Part shown: positions 7,404-16,597 of the stretch, piece after piece
Position numbering within the stretch: position 1 is the stretch's first letter
How the letters are laid out: each line of letters starts with the position of its first letter
From: Hymenobacter cavernae
Lineage (GTDB): Bacteria > Bacteroidota > Bacteroidia > Cytophagales > Hymenobacteraceae
Reading direction: 5' to 3'
DNA: 64,000 nt
NCBI RefSeq assembly: GCF_014641455.1
Contig: NZ_BMHT01000001.1
Location: 978,117-1,042,116, forward strand
The notes under the pieces: generated by a model
Seen by the model: only the letters and a program-made list of their open reading frames with translations
Told to the model about the DNA's origin: nothing
Database searches by the model: none
Program-made: the position numbers and the translations under genes

Positions 7404-8909
7404 TTAATGTTCCGTCGCAGCCGGAGCTTTGGCACTGACGGAAGTCTTCGCCTCTTCGCGGTCTTTCTTGCTGCGGTGGCTTTCGCGCTCCTCCTGAATA
7501 TGGCGCAAGTAACGGCTCACATCACCGGTCGGGTACTTACCAGAGAAGCAAGCGAAGCAGCTGCCGCCGTGGCCGCGCTCCTCGCTGAACAGCTCCTGCA
7601 AATCTTCCAAGGTCTGGTATATAACTCGATCAGCACCAATGAACTGGCAGATTTCCTCATCCGTGTGGTTGGCGGCAATCAGATCCGTGCTCATCGCCAT
7701 ATCGATGCCGTAGATGCAGGGGCTCACGATGGGCGGGGCCGAGGAAATGAAGTACACTTCCTTGGCGCCAGCCTCGCGCAGAATCCGCACGATGCGCCGC
7801 GAAGTGGTGCCGCGCACAATGCTGTCGTCGACTACGGCAATCTTTTTGCCTTCCACAAACGCCCGGATAGGGTTGAGCTTTTTCTTCACGATGTCCTCGC
7901 GCCCGGCCTGGCTGCTCACAATGAACGAGCGGCCCATATGGTTGTTCTTCACCATCGCGCGGCGGTACGGAACGCCAATAGCTTCGGCCAGCCCAGAGGC
8001 GGCGAAGTAGCCCGAAGAAGGTACGTCGATGACCATATCCGGCTCCAGACCCGCTTCCAACACCTTACGACCTAGCATCTTACCCAGTCGCACCCGCTCA
8101 CGCGCCACCAAACGACCGTGAATGGTTGAGTCTTCGCGGGCAAAGTAAATGTGTTCGAACACGCAGAACGCCTTCGGCAGATTGTAGGGGTTCTTGTAGT
8201 GAACCTGGAAGTTCTTGTCGATGAACACCGCCTGCCCCGGCCCTACGTTCTTGATGAACTCAAAACCTAGGTAGTCGAAGCAAGTGGACTCGGAAGCAAA
8301 CGCGTAGACCGGTCCGGCGGGCGTGTCGCGGCGACCCAGCACCAGCGGACGAATTCCCAGCGGATCGTTGAAAGCCAGCAAGCCGTGGCCGGCAATCATG
8401 GTGATGGTGGCGTAGGCGCCTTTCACCAGCTCCTGCGTCGTCTCAACGGCATCAAAAATATCGACTACCGAAAGGTGGTCGAGATCTTTGATGCGCAGCT
8501 CCGAGGCGAAGGTGTACATGATGAGTTCCAGGTCGTTGCTGGTTTTGGGCAGCACGTGGTACTTCTCATGCAGGCGCTTGGCGGCATCCCGGAAGTTGAT
8601 AACGTTGCCGTTGTGCACCATGGCCAGCCCGAACGGGTAACTGGTGGTGAACGGCTGGGCTAAGTCGGCGTCGTTGGAGCCCTGCGTGGTGTAGCGCGCG
8701 TGGCCAATTCCGATGTTTCCTTTCAACTTTTTTACATGCTTCGGCTTGAACACATCGTTGATGAGCCCGTTGCCTTTGTGCAAGTGAAAATTTCCGTTGA
8801 AGGTGGCAATGCCGGCGGCATCCTGCCCGCGGTGCTGCAAGGCAGTGAGGCCGAACACGATATCGTGGACGACATCATCAGGACCGTAAAAACCAACAAT
8901 TCCGCACAT
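7404..8909 (-). CDS. purF: Amidophosphoribosyltransferase
   Basis: A 501-residue enzyme converting PRPP and glutamine to phosphoribosylamine, the committed step of purine synthesis. It starts MCGIVGFYGPDD, so Cys2 becomes the N-terminal nucleophile of the class II glutaminase domain. GLTALQHRGQDAAGI and ARYTTQGSNDADLAQPF follow. The phosphoribosyltransferase domain has the PRPP loop KKIAVVDDSIVRGTTSRRIV. A Lys/Glu-rich tail follows the usual end. It lies between purN and purM on the same strand. Confidence 0.96.
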   Translation of the reverse strand: MCGIVGFYGPDDVVHDIVFGLTALQHRGQDAAGIATFNGNFHLHKGNGLINDVFKPKHVKKLKGNIGIGHARYTTQGSNDADLAQPFTTSYPFGLAMVHNGNVINFRDAAKRLHEKYHVLPKTSNDLELIMYTFASELRIKDLDHLSVVDIFDAVETTQELVKGAYATITMIAGHGLLAFNDPLGIRPLVLGRRDTPAGPVYAFASESTCFDYLGFEFIKNVGPGQAVFIDKNFQVHYKNPYNLPKAFCVFEHIYFAREDSTIHGRLVARERVRLGKMLGRKVLEAGLEPDMVIDVPSSGYFAASGLAEAIGVPYRRAMVKNNHMGRSFIVSSQAGREDIVKKKLNPIRAFVEGKKIAVVDDSIVRGTTSRRIVRILREAGAKEVYFISSAPPIVSPCIYGIDMAMSTDLIAANHTDEEICQFIGADRVIYQTLEDLQELFSEERGHGGSCFACFSGKYPTGDVSRYLRHIQEERESHRSKKDREEAKTSVSAKAPAATEH

Positions 8910-8910
8910 G

Positions 8911-9017
8911 GGAAGAGAATTAAAAATTGAGAAGAAGAATCAAAAACTGAGAAATAGGAAAAGCGCCTCACCTAGGTTAAAGCGGCCTTTCAATTTTTAA
9001 TTCTCAATTTTCAATTG
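8911..9017. repeat. Inverted tandem-heptamer array (AT-rich)
   Basis: The right arm, 8990-9017, is four 7-mers in tandem: TCAATTT, TTAATTC, TCAATTT, TCAATTG. The left arm (8915-8952) holds the same kind of units in inverse orientation, and GAGAATTAAAAATTGA (8915-8930) pairs perfectly with 8990-9005. The right arm supplies the last codons and stop of purN. The units resemble short tandemly repeated repetitive (STRR) sequences. Confidence 0.65.
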
Positions 9018-9611
9018 CCCAACCAGTAGTTGGACCAAGGTTTCGGCGTATAGTTCGTGCTCCACGGCCAGGCCGCGCTGCTCGACTTCCGCCAAGGTAT
9101 TCGCGCCGCGCAAATCGACGGGCCGCTGGGCCAGCACCGGACCGGTGTCGAGGCCTTCGTCCACGAGATGAACGGTTATTTTGGTTTCAGGCAGTTGATT
9201 TTCAAAAGCCCATTCGTAGGCGTGCAGACCTTGGTGCTGATGCGTATCGGCCGGGTGGATATTGAGGATACGCCCGGCAAACGCGCGAATGAATACGGGT
9301 GACAAGATACGCATATAACCCGCTAGTACCAGATAATCAGGTTGATAGCCTCGCAACAATTCGACCACTTCCGCGTCAAACTCCGCCCGCTTTCTACCCT
9401 GCGACGATAAGCTAGCCGTCGGACAACCTAGGTTGGCGGCCGTAGCCAGGCCCGGCGCCTCCGGATGGTTGCTGAACACCACAGCCACCTCCGCAAGTTC
9501 GCGCAGCACACCATTTTGCACAGCATTTACCAAAGCTACCATATTGGAGCCCCGGCCTGAGAGCAAAATAGCTAGGCGCTGCTTGCGATTTGAGGCGGTG
9601 CTAGTAGGCAT
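8997..9611 (-). CDS. purN: Phosphoribosylglycinamide formyltransferase
   Basis: A 204-residue PurN using 10-formyl-THF to formylate GAR. LAILLSGRGSNMVALVNAV is the N-terminal substrate loop. The catalytic Asn-x-His is present in ILNIHPADTHQHQGLHAYEW, and the catalytic Asp region in VHLVDEGLDTGPVLAQ. The loop after NIHP normally reads SLLPxxxG; here it is ADTHQHQG, an unusual replacement. The ATG at 9611 overlaps the purD stop by 11 bp, suggesting translational coupling. The C-terminus (KIEN) is encoded by the repeat at 8990-9017. Confidence 0.92.
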   Translation of the reverse strand: MPTSTASNRKQRLAILLSGRGSNMVALVNAVQNGVLRELAEVAVVFSNHPEAPGLATAANLGCPTASLSSQGRKRAEFDAEVVELLRGYQPDYLVLAGYMRILSPVFIRAFAGRILNIHPADTHQHQGLHAYEWAFENQLPETKITVHLVDEGLDTGPVLAQRPVDLRGANTLAEVEQRGLAVEHELYAETLVQLLVGQLKIEN

Positions 9612-10881
9612 TGGCAAGGCTAGGTGCGGGCCGGCGGCCGATATCGGTTCGGTAGTACATATCTTGGAAGGATACCAAGGCACACTCATCATATACCCGC
9701 TGGATGGCTGCCTCCAGGTCATTGCCGTGCGCTACCAGCACCAACACCCGACCACCATTGGTCACCAGTTGCCCGTCCTGCTGCCGCGTGGCGCCGTGGT
9801 AAGCTAGCGTATTAGGGTGCAGCTCGTTGAGCCCTTTGATAGGGAAACCCGTTGGGAAACCAGCCGCCGGATAACCGCCGGACGCTAATACCACGCCCAC
9901 GAAGTAGCCGGGCTTCTGCCGCACTACAGTCTGGTTCAGGGTCCCGTTCAGGGCCGCCTCAATCAACTCCAACATGCTGCTGGCCATGGCTGGCAATAGC
10001 ACTTCCGCTTCGGGGTCGCCGAGGCGCACGTTGTATTCCAGCAGCTTCGGGCCGTTGGGCGTGAGCATAATACCGAAGTAAATAAACCCTTTAAAGTCAA
10101 AAGGCTCATTCTGAAGGCCACGCAGCGTAGGATCTACAATGTTGGTGCGGATGGCAGCCAGCGCGTTATCGTCGGCGAAAGGGACGGGACAATAAGCGCC
10201 CATACCGCCCGTGTTCGGACCTAGGTCGCCGGCCAACAGTTGCTTATGATCCTGCGAAGTTGCCAGCAAACGAATCGCCACACTATCGGTAATACCGATA
10301 ATGCTAATTTCTGGACCAGTAAGCTTCTCTTCGAGCAGAAACGAAAACCAGCCGGTGTGCTGGGCCTGCAAGTCGCGCAGTGCCTCTTCCGCTTCCTCCA
10401 CCGACGAGCACACGTACACGCCTTTACCAGCCGCTAGGCCATCGTATTTCACTACCACATGCCCGCCTAGCTCCTTGGCTTTGGCGCGTGCTTCCTCCAT
10501 CTTGTCACTGCGGTACTGCCAGGCTTGCGCTGTCGCTACGCCGTGCCGCCGCATAAAGTCCTTCGACCAGATTTTGGAGCTTTCTAGCACCGCACCGCGC
10601 TTATCGGGCCCGAACACTTTGATGTCGGTTTCGGCGAAGAAATCCACGACGCCAGCTGCCAATGGCGCTTCTGGCCCTACCACAATCAGCTTCACGTCGT
10701 TGGCTTCGCAGAACTGCTGAATGGCCGGGAAGTCGGTGGCGCTGATGCTAGGATTGCTGCCTGGAATGCCCGCGTTGCCGGGTAGCACGTGCACAGTACC
10801 GCCGTCGCGCGTCAGCTTGCAAGCTAGGGCGTGTTCGCGGGCACCGGAGCCGAGGAGGACAATATTTTTAGTTGTGGTCAA
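9601..10881 (-). CDS. purD: Phosphoribosylamine-glycine ligase (GAR synthetase)
   Basis: An ATP-grasp ligase of about 426 residues joining phosphoribosylamine and glycine. KNIVLLGSGAREHALACKL is the N-terminal domain signature. IKVFGPDKRGAVLESSK, GHVVVKYDGLAAGKGVYV (ATP-grasp) and GDPEAEVLLPAM (metal/ATP site) follow in the expected order. No ATG or GTG is available; translation must start at a TTG, either 10881 (chosen, giving the family-typical short N-terminus) or 10890. It overlaps purN by 11 bp. Confidence 0.93.
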   Translation of the reverse strand: MTTTKNIVLLGSGAREHALACKLTRDGGTVHVLPGNAGIPGSNPSISATDFPAIQQFCEANDVKLIVVGPEAPLAAGVVDFFAETDIKVFGPDKRGAVLESSKIWSKDFMRRHGVATAQAWQYRSDKMEEARAKAKELGGHVVVKYDGLAAGKGVYVCSSVEEAEEALRDLQAQHTGWFSFLLEEKLTGPEISIIGITDSVAIRLLATSQDHKQLLAGDLGPNTGGMGAYCPVPFADDNALAAIRTNIVDPTLRGLQNEPFDFKGFIYFGIMLTPNGPKLLEYNVRLGDPEAEVLLPAMASSMLELIEAALNGTLNQTVVRQKPGYFVGVVLASGGYPAAGFPTGFPIKGLNELHPNTLAYHGATRQQDGQLVTNGGRVLVLVAHGNDLEAAIQRVYDECALVSFQDMYYRTDIGRRPAPSLANAY

Positions 10882-10953
10882 GGGTCTCAAATTGTTCTAT
10901 CGTTGGTTCCCGCAGAGGGCGCAGAGTTCTTCGCAGAGGTTCGCAGAGTTGTT

Positions 10954-11337
10954 CTAACTAATGTCTTCGATGGAAATGATTTTGCCGTCGGCAAACTGGA
11001 AAACGGACTTGCCCTGCAAGTGCAACGTGTCACCTGGCTTCAAACCATTGGGGAATTCAATAGCAGCCACAGCCGAGTAGTCAATCAGTACCTCTATTCG
11101 GTCGTCAGTCGTTTGCCAGTTGGTAACGCGTTGCGCTCGTTGCGAGAAGTACTGCTTCGCCTGTTCAGCCTGCTGTCGGAAATCATCTTTGCCGGTTGTG
11201 GTCAAATTCACTTCTCCATTGGAAATGTTCTTGAACACCACATCGTCGTGCAGATGGCGCACCATCCCGTCAATATCAAAGCGGTTGTACGCTTCAATAT
11301 AGGCTTCAACGATTTGTGGTGAACTAGACGTTTTCAT
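10954..11337 (-). CDS. NTF2/SnoaL-like domain protein
   Basis: A 127-residue protein with the cone-shaped NTF2-like fold: IVEAYIEAYNRFDIDGMVRH as helix 1, then VVFKNISNGEV and curved strands ending SVFQFADGKIISIEDIS. Members bind or isomerise small molecules, or act as scaffolds. Its place between purC and purD in a one-strand purine run suggests co-transcription, but no purine step is known for this fold. The catalytic Asp/His pairs of ketosteroid isomerases are not evident. Confidence 0.7.
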   Translation of the reverse strand: MKTSSSPQIVEAYIEAYNRFDIDGMVRHLHDDVVFKNISNGEVNLTTTGKDDFRQQAEQAKQYFSQRAQRVTNWQTTDDRIEVLIDYSAVAAIEFPNGLKPGDTLHLQGKSVFQFADGKIISIEDIS

Positions 11338-11354
11338 TAGAATACCTAGGTTGT

Positions 11355-11543
11355 TTACAGCGTCTTGAACTCCGCGTCGGCAGCTTTCAGCTTCGCTTTG
11401 ATGCCAGCAATTGCCTTCGACAGCTGCTCACGCAAACGAGGCAAGTTCAGGGCCCGTACAGCGGCTAGAGTAGCGCTATCGTGACGAACGATGGTCAGGT
11501 TGAGCTTGCCGCTCAGCATAATTACCGACGAGTTCAGGTTCAT
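11355..11543 (-). CDS. Small conserved-position hypothetical protein (62 aa)
   Basis: It starts 2 bp after the purC stop and ends 17 bp before the NTF2-like gene, so it is embedded in the purine operon. The sequence begins MNLNSSVIMLSGKLNLTIVR and ends in a Lys/Ala-rich amphipathic helix (SKAIAGIKAKLKAADAEF). No signal peptide or metal motif is seen and I do not recognise a family. The tight spacing and the strand argue that it is translated; length and composition leave room for doubt. Confidence 0.5.
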   Translation of the reverse strand: MNLNSSVIMLSGKLNLTIVRHDSATLAAVRALNLPRLREQLSKAIAGIKAKLKAADAEFKTL

Positions 11544-11545
11544 AG

Positions 11546-12478
11546 CTAGCTCGGCGTCATCAAGCCAGCACGCACCAGATTGCCCACGAGGCGAGTGGTT
11601 ACGTCACCGTCAGTCGTCAGCTCAGAACTGGTCGGGAGCGGGCTGCCCACGATGCGCTCGTAGATGTCGAGGTAGCGGCGGCTGGCTTCGGCCGAAACTT
11701 CCGGCGTGAGGGCGCGGGGGTATTTGCCGTCTTGCTTGTTAGCAATCAGCCACTGCCGCACGTACTCCTTGTCCATCTGCTCGGCCGTTTCGGGGTTCTT
11801 GGCATAGTCTTCGGCCGACCAAAAGCGCGACGAATCCGGCGTGTGAATCTCGTCGATCAGAATCAACTCGCCGTTCAGCAACCCAAACTCGTACTTGGTG
11901 TCTACCAGGATGATGCCTTTCTCCTTCAGCAGGTCTGAACCTACTTTGAAGAGGGCTAGGGCTTTCTCAGCCATTTGATCGTACAGCTCTTGGCTTACCC
12001 AACCTTCGCTCACCAGGTTTTCGGGCGTGATTTCGCGGTCCGATTCCTCTTTGGTGGTAGGCGTTAGGATGAACTCAGGGAAGGGCTGGTGCTTGGTCAT
12101 ACCATCGGGCACCGTCACGCCGGAGAAGGTGCGCTGACCGGCTTGGTAGCCGCGCCACATCGAGCCGGTGAGGTAAGCCCGCACCACCATTTCCACTCGA
12201 ATCGGCTCGGCTTCTTTCACCAGCATGGCGTTGGCATCTACCAACTCAATTACGTGGTTGGGAATAATGTGCTTGGTTTTCTCAAACCAGAAATTAGCTA
12301 AGCCATTGAGCACGGCACCTTTGTAAGCTATCGGCGTTTCCAGCACCGAGTCGAAAGCCGACAGACGGTCGGTCACGACGATGAGACGCTCGCCGTTAGG
12401 GGCGCGAAGCGAATCGCGCACTTTGCCGCGGTGCAGAAGCTGGAGCTGAGGGGTGTCGAACTGGTTGAGGGTATTCAT
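11546..12478 (-). CDS. purC: SAICAR synthase
   Basis: A 310-residue phosphoribosylaminoimidazole-succinocarboxamide synthase joining CAIR and aspartate with ATP. LLHRGKVRDSL and LIVVTDRLSAFDSVL are the nucleotide-binding start. EMVVRAYLTGSMWRGYQAG, ILVDTKYEFGLL and LIDEIHTPDSSRFW are classic PurC motifs. The length fits the longer, yeast-like branch found in Bacteroidota. It lies 45 bp downstream of purQ in the same run. Confidence 0.95.
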   Translation of the reverse strand: MNTLNQFDTPQLQLLHRGKVRDSLRAPNGERLIVVTDRLSAFDSVLETPIAYKGAVLNGLANFWFEKTKHIIPNHVIELVDANAMLVKEAEPIRVEMVVRAYLTGSMWRGYQAGQRTFSGVTVPDGMTKHQPFPEFILTPTTKEESDREITPENLVSEGWVSQELYDQMAEKALALFKVGSDLLKEKGIILVDTKYEFGLLNGELILIDEIHTPDSSRFWSAEDYAKNPETAEQMDKEYVRQWLIANKQDGKYPRALTPEVSAEASRRYLDIYERIVGSPLPTSSELTTDGDVTTRLVGNLVRAGLMTPS

Positions 12479-12523
12479 AGGGGCGGTAATCAGTCGGGGT
12501 TGTGCCGGCGGGTTACAGGGGTG

Positions 12524-13381
12524 TTACGATGAAAACTGACTTGCTTCTTGGGGTACAGCTTCGGCGCGCTGACCTTGCACGTGTTCCACGATGTTGCGGA
12601 ACAGCTTTAGGCCGTCGCCTTCCTCGCTGATGCCACGGTTTAGGCGCTTGCGCCGAGCCCAATCGGGGTGATTGTATAAGGAGAGGAACGCCTCCGGGTG
12701 CGGCATCAGCCCGAATACCTGGCCGGTTGGGTCGGTCAGGCCGGCGCAGTTCAGGTCGGCGCCGTTGGGGTTGTGCGGGTACACGTCGGTGGGCGAATCG
12801 TCGTAGCCGATGTAAGTGAGGCAGTTCAGGGCTTTGTCCTGAATATGGGCTAGGGTGTCGGCGCCCGAGATAACCAATCGGCCTTCACCATGCCGCACCG
12901 GCACTTCCATCGTGTCGATGCCTTTTAGGAAGGGGGTGTGTGCGTTCGGGTTCACCTTCAGGCGCACCCAACGGTCTTCGTAACGGCCCGAGGCGTTGTG
13001 CGTCAGCGTCACTTCGGGCGTCACGTTGCCGCTCAGGTTCGGCAGCAAACCTAGCTTCACAAGGACTTGAAAGCCGTTGCAAATGCCCATGACGAACTTG
13101 CCGTTGGCGATAAACTCCTTGATGTCGTCGAGGAGCGTGCGGCCGCTGGGCGTTTGGCGGTAGCGCAGCTTATTGGCCAGCACCACGCCCGAACCTAGGT
13201 CGTCGCCGAAGCTGAAGCCGCCGGGGAAGTTTAGAATATCGTAATCGTGGATGCTGACGTGACCGAGCAGTACCTGGTTCAGGTGCACGATCGTCGCCTC
13301 AGCGCCCGCCAAGCGGTAGGCCGCCGCGAATTCCTCTTCGCAGTTGATGCCGAAACCTGTTAGAATGAGTGCTTGAACCAT
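12524..13381 (-). CDS. purQ: FGAM synthase glutaminase subunit
   Basis: A 285-residue class I glutamine amidotransferase that feeds ammonia to PurL. VMGICNGFQVLVKLGLLP carries the catalytic Cys, and LNFPGGFSFGDDLGSG is the conserved oxyanion/PurQ region. GLMPHPEAFLSLYNHPDW holds the catalytic His-Glu pair. It is encoded separately from PurL, immediately downstream of it (44-bp gap). It has extra length relative to Bacillus PurQ (about 227 aa), as in the glutaminase domain of large PurL. No PurS gene is present, consistent with the large PurL below. Confidence 0.93.
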   Translation of the reverse strand: MVQALILTGFGINCEEEFAAAYRLAGAEATIVHLNQVLLGHVSIHDYDILNFPGGFSFGDDLGSGVVLANKLRYRQTPSGRTLLDDIKEFIANGKFVMGICNGFQVLVKLGLLPNLSGNVTPEVTLTHNASGRYEDRWVRLKVNPNAHTPFLKGIDTMEVPVRHGEGRLVISGADTLAHIQDKALNCLTYIGYDDSPTDVYPHNPNGADLNCAGLTDPTGQVFGLMPHPEAFLSLYNHPDWARRKRLNRGISEEGDGLKLFRNIVEHVQGQRAEAVPQEASQFSS

Positions 13382-13425
13382 AGTTTCCGAAGCGCCAAGC
13401 TAGGCTTGTGCGCTGTTTGTAAGTT

Positions 13426-16400
13426 TTAGCCTAGGCCTCCCGTTGAGCTTTCGTTCGTGTTGCGCAAAGCATCATGCCCTAAGCCAATCACTTGGTTCAC
13501 TGGACCATTGCTCCACGTGTACCGCAGATCAGCAGTGGCAGCCGAAATAACCGTCTGCCCGGCGTGCTTCACCGTTAGCTGACCATCAGTCGTTACCACA
13601 CCGAGGCGAGTAGCGCGAGTGCCGAAGTGCTGTTCGAAGGCCACTACATCTTCCGGTGCCACCGTCACTACGAAGCGCGAATGCGACTCCGAGAACAGTT
13701 GCGCCGCTAGGCTCAATTCGCCTTTCAACTCTACCTCAGCCCCGAAACCGTAGCCAAACGTAGCCTCCGCCAGCGCCACGGCTAGGCCGCCGTCGCTCAG
13801 GTCGTGACACGATTGAATGAGGGCTTGGTCGTTGGCTTGCCCGATGAGGGTGTAGAGTTCTTTGGCTTGCTCGAAACGAACTTGCGGTACGTTGGCACCT
13901 AGCTCGCCGAATAGCTGGTAGAACTCCGAGCCACCTAGCTCGTCGTAGGTTTCGCCCAGCAGATACACCACATCGTCGGCTTGCTTGAAGTCGGAGGTGA
14001 TGGTGTGGCGCACGTCCTCAATCTTGGCGGTCATGGAGTACAGCACCGTGGGGGGCACCGATATTTTCACGCCGTCGGCCTTAAAGTCGTTCTTCATGCT
14101 GTCCTTGCCGCTGGTTAGCGGGATGCAGTAGGCAGCTGTAGCGTCGCGCAGGGCTTCGCACATGCGCACTAGTTTGGCTAGCTTCTGCTTGCCATCGGGG
14201 TTGCCGGTGGGGTCATACACCGAATCAGGAACGCAGAAATTGTCGTTCACCGACCAGAAGATGTTGTCGCCAGGAGCTAGGTTCGGCAGCTTCCCTCCCA
14301 CCGAAATGATCTGCCGCACCGCCTCATCGAAAGCGCCGGCTGACATGTGGTAGGCATCTAGGTCGCCGAAGCGGGGCAAAATGCCGTTGCTCACGGCCAC
14401 GCCTTCCCAGCTCTCGAAGTTGAAGCGCACGACGGCGGCATCTTGTGGCGCCTGGCCGGTCGCGCCCATCAGCGGCTTGATGATCGTGCGGCCTTTCACC
14501 TCGTGGTCGTACTGGCGAATAACCGACTCGCGAGAGCAGATATTCAGGCTGCCGAGCAGGCGCGTTAGCACGTCGGTATAATCTAGGTCAGTAGCCAGTT
14601 GCGGCTCTTGCGCTTGTGGCGCTTGCCACTCGGCTTCGAGCGTTTTGCGCGGCACGCCGTCGTGGAGGAACTCCATATTCAGGTGAGCCACCGGCGCGCC
14701 GTCGAAGCGTACATCGAGGAAGCCATCGGCGGTGAAGTAACCGATGTCGGTCAGCTCCACTTCCATCTCGCGACCTAAGGCTAGCAGCTCCTCCAGCTTG
14801 CTCGGCTCTACGGCTAGCGAAAAACGCTCTTGTGATTCGGAAACGAAGATCTCCCACGGCCGCAACCCTGGATACTTGAGCGGTACTTTCTCCAGTTCCA
14901 CCACGGCGCCACTGCTGATGGTAGCTAGCTCGCCAATAGAAGACGACAGGCCGCCCGCGCCATTGTCGGTGCTACACTTGATGAGGCCGCGCCGCGTAGC
15001 AATCATCAAGAAGTCCATGGCTAGCTTCTGCGTAATCGGCGAACCGATTTGCACAGCCGTAGCCGGTGAGGTTTCGTCTAGCTCAATGGAAGAGAAAGTG
15101 GCGCCGTGGATGCCGTCTTTACCCACTCGGCCACCAGCCATGATGATGCGGTCCTCAGCGTCAATCTTCTTTTCCCAAGAATCTAGTCCGGCCAATTGCA
15201 TCGGCATCACGGCGCCGGTACCGCAGTATACCAGCGGCTTGCCGGCGTAGCGGTCGTCAAAAACGATGGCGCCGTTTACCGTCGGGATACCCGACTTGTT
15301 ACCGCCGTCCTCAATGCCCTTGCGCACCCCTTCAAAGATGCGGCGCGGGTGCAGCTGGTTCGTCAGCAGCGTGCCGTTGAATTCCGGATTGCCGAAGCAC
15401 AGCACGTTCGTATTAAACAGGAGTTGCGCGCCGCCAATGCCGGTAGCCAGCGGGTCGCGGTTGTTTCCTAGGATACCGGTAATGGCCCCGCCGTATGGGT
15501 CGATAGCGGAAGGTGAATTGTGCGTTTCGACCTTCCACACAAACAACGACTCCGGGTTGATGCGCACGGCGCCTGCGTTGTCGCTGAACACCTTGATCAG
15601 CCAATCGTTGCCATTGGCGCGCAGTTGGCGGTCAACTTCGGCGGTGGCGTTCTTGATGTAGGTCTTAAACAAGGAGTCAATTTCCTTCTCCTCGCCCGTA
15701 CCTAGGTCCTTGTACTTGATAACGGCGCTGAACTCCTTGTGCTTGCAGTGCTCCGACCACGTCTGCGCCACAATCTCCAACTCGCAATCGGTAGGGTCAG
15801 TGGGCAGGCCAGCGGCTTGGCGCTCTTGCTGCGTTTCGGGGCTAGCATAATAGGCGCGCACTGCCTGCATTTCCTCTAGGTTCAGCGCGTACAGGTTGTC
15901 TTTCGACAATTGCACCAGCGCCTCGTCGGAAAGGCCCGTCAGCGACACCAGATTCGTAATAGACTCGGCCCCACCACCCGGGCGCGGCGTGTAGTCGCGG
16001 ATCTGGGAAATGGGGCCGACTTCGAATCGGTTGATCAGCTTGTTGCCTAGCAGCTCCTCGGCGAGGCGGCGCAGACTACTTTCCGGCAGTTCTTGCTCCA
16101 GAAAGTACAGGCGCTTACTAAAGATATGCTGGGTGTGCGTGTCGAGCGGCTGGTTGAGGAAGTCGCCGAGGGCGTTCTGCGCCGATATGCCCTCGTCGTC
16201 GGTTACGCCGGGCAGCTTAGCCACCAGAATGTAACTCTTGAACGCGGGTTCGTGTCGTAGCTCATCCAAGGCTACGTCGTGTAGCACAGGGTCTTGGAGG
16301 CAGCGCGTGGCAAAATCATGCAGCTGTTGGTCCGTGACGGGGTAGCGCACTGAGTACACGGCCGTGCTTTGCACCCGGCCGGTGCGCAGACCCAAATGGC

Positions 16401-16488
16401 GGCGAGCCGCCTCAGCTACTCGTTGGCCTTCCCCGTCGTGAACGCCGGGTTTGAGCAGTAGCTGAATAGAACGAAGTATGTTTTCCAA
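13426..16488 (-). CDS. purL: FGAM synthase, large synthetase subunit
   Basis: A 1020-residue phosphoribosylformylglycinamidine synthase lacking the C-terminal glutaminase, which is supplied by purQ. The first ~150 residues are the PurS-like N-terminal region. The linker WSEHCKHKEFSAVIKYKDL, the ATP-binding FVWKVETHNSPSAIDPYGGA and the second PurM-like half with LTSGKDSMKNDF follow in order. Translation begins at TTG (16488); no ATG lies near. It heads the purine part of the cluster, 109 bp after pyrE. A long PurL with a separate PurQ is an intermediate between the PurSLQ and fused PurL types. Confidence 0.95.
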   Translation of the reverse strand: MENILRSIQLLLKPGVHDGEGQRVAEAARRHLGLRTGRVQSTAVYSVRYPVTDQQLHDFATRCLQDPVLHDVALDELRHEPAFKSYILVAKLPGVTDDEGISAQNALGDFLNQPLDTHTQHIFSKRLYFLEQELPESSLRRLAEELLGNKLINRFEVGPISQIRDYTPRPGGGAESITNLVSLTGLSDEALVQLSKDNLYALNLEEMQAVRAYYASPETQQERQAAGLPTDPTDCELEIVAQTWSEHCKHKEFSAVIKYKDLGTGEEKEIDSLFKTYIKNATAEVDRQLRANGNDWLIKVFSDNAGAVRINPESLFVWKVETHNSPSAIDPYGGAITGILGNNRDPLATGIGGAQLLFNTNVLCFGNPEFNGTLLTNQLHPRRIFEGVRKGIEDGGNKSGIPTVNGAIVFDDRYAGKPLVYCGTGAVMPMQLAGLDSWEKKIDAEDRIIMAGGRVGKDGIHGATFSSIELDETSPATAVQIGSPITQKLAMDFLMIATRRGLIKCSTDNGAGGLSSSIGELATISSGAVVELEKVPLKYPGLRPWEIFVSESQERFSLAVEPSKLEELLALGREMEVELTDIGYFTADGFLDVRFDGAPVAHLNMEFLHDGVPRKTLEAEWQAPQAQEPQLATDLDYTDVLTRLLGSLNICSRESVIRQYDHEVKGRTIIKPLMGATGQAPQDAAVVRFNFESWEGVAVSNGILPRFGDLDAYHMSAGAFDEAVRQIISVGGKLPNLAPGDNIFWSVNDNFCVPDSVYDPTGNPDGKQKLAKLVRMCEALRDATAAYCIPLTSGKDSMKNDFKADGVKISVPPTVLYSMTAKIEDVRHTITSDFKQADDVVYLLGETYDELGGSEFYQLFGELGANVPQVRFEQAKELYTLIGQANDQALIQSCHDLSDGGLAVALAEATFGYGFGAEVELKGELSLAAQLFSESHSRFVVTVAPEDVVAFEQHFGTRATRLGVVTTDGQLTVKHAGQTVISAATADLRYTWSNGPVNQVIGLGHDALRNTNESSTGGLG

Positions 16489-16597
16489 AAGGAAAAGATG
16501 TAAGGTTTGCTATTTCCCAGCTCGTTTCCCACTCATTATATATATGGTGCGGGAACAGGACCAGGAATGCCTTGCCTAACCGACAAGCTAGGTAGGT

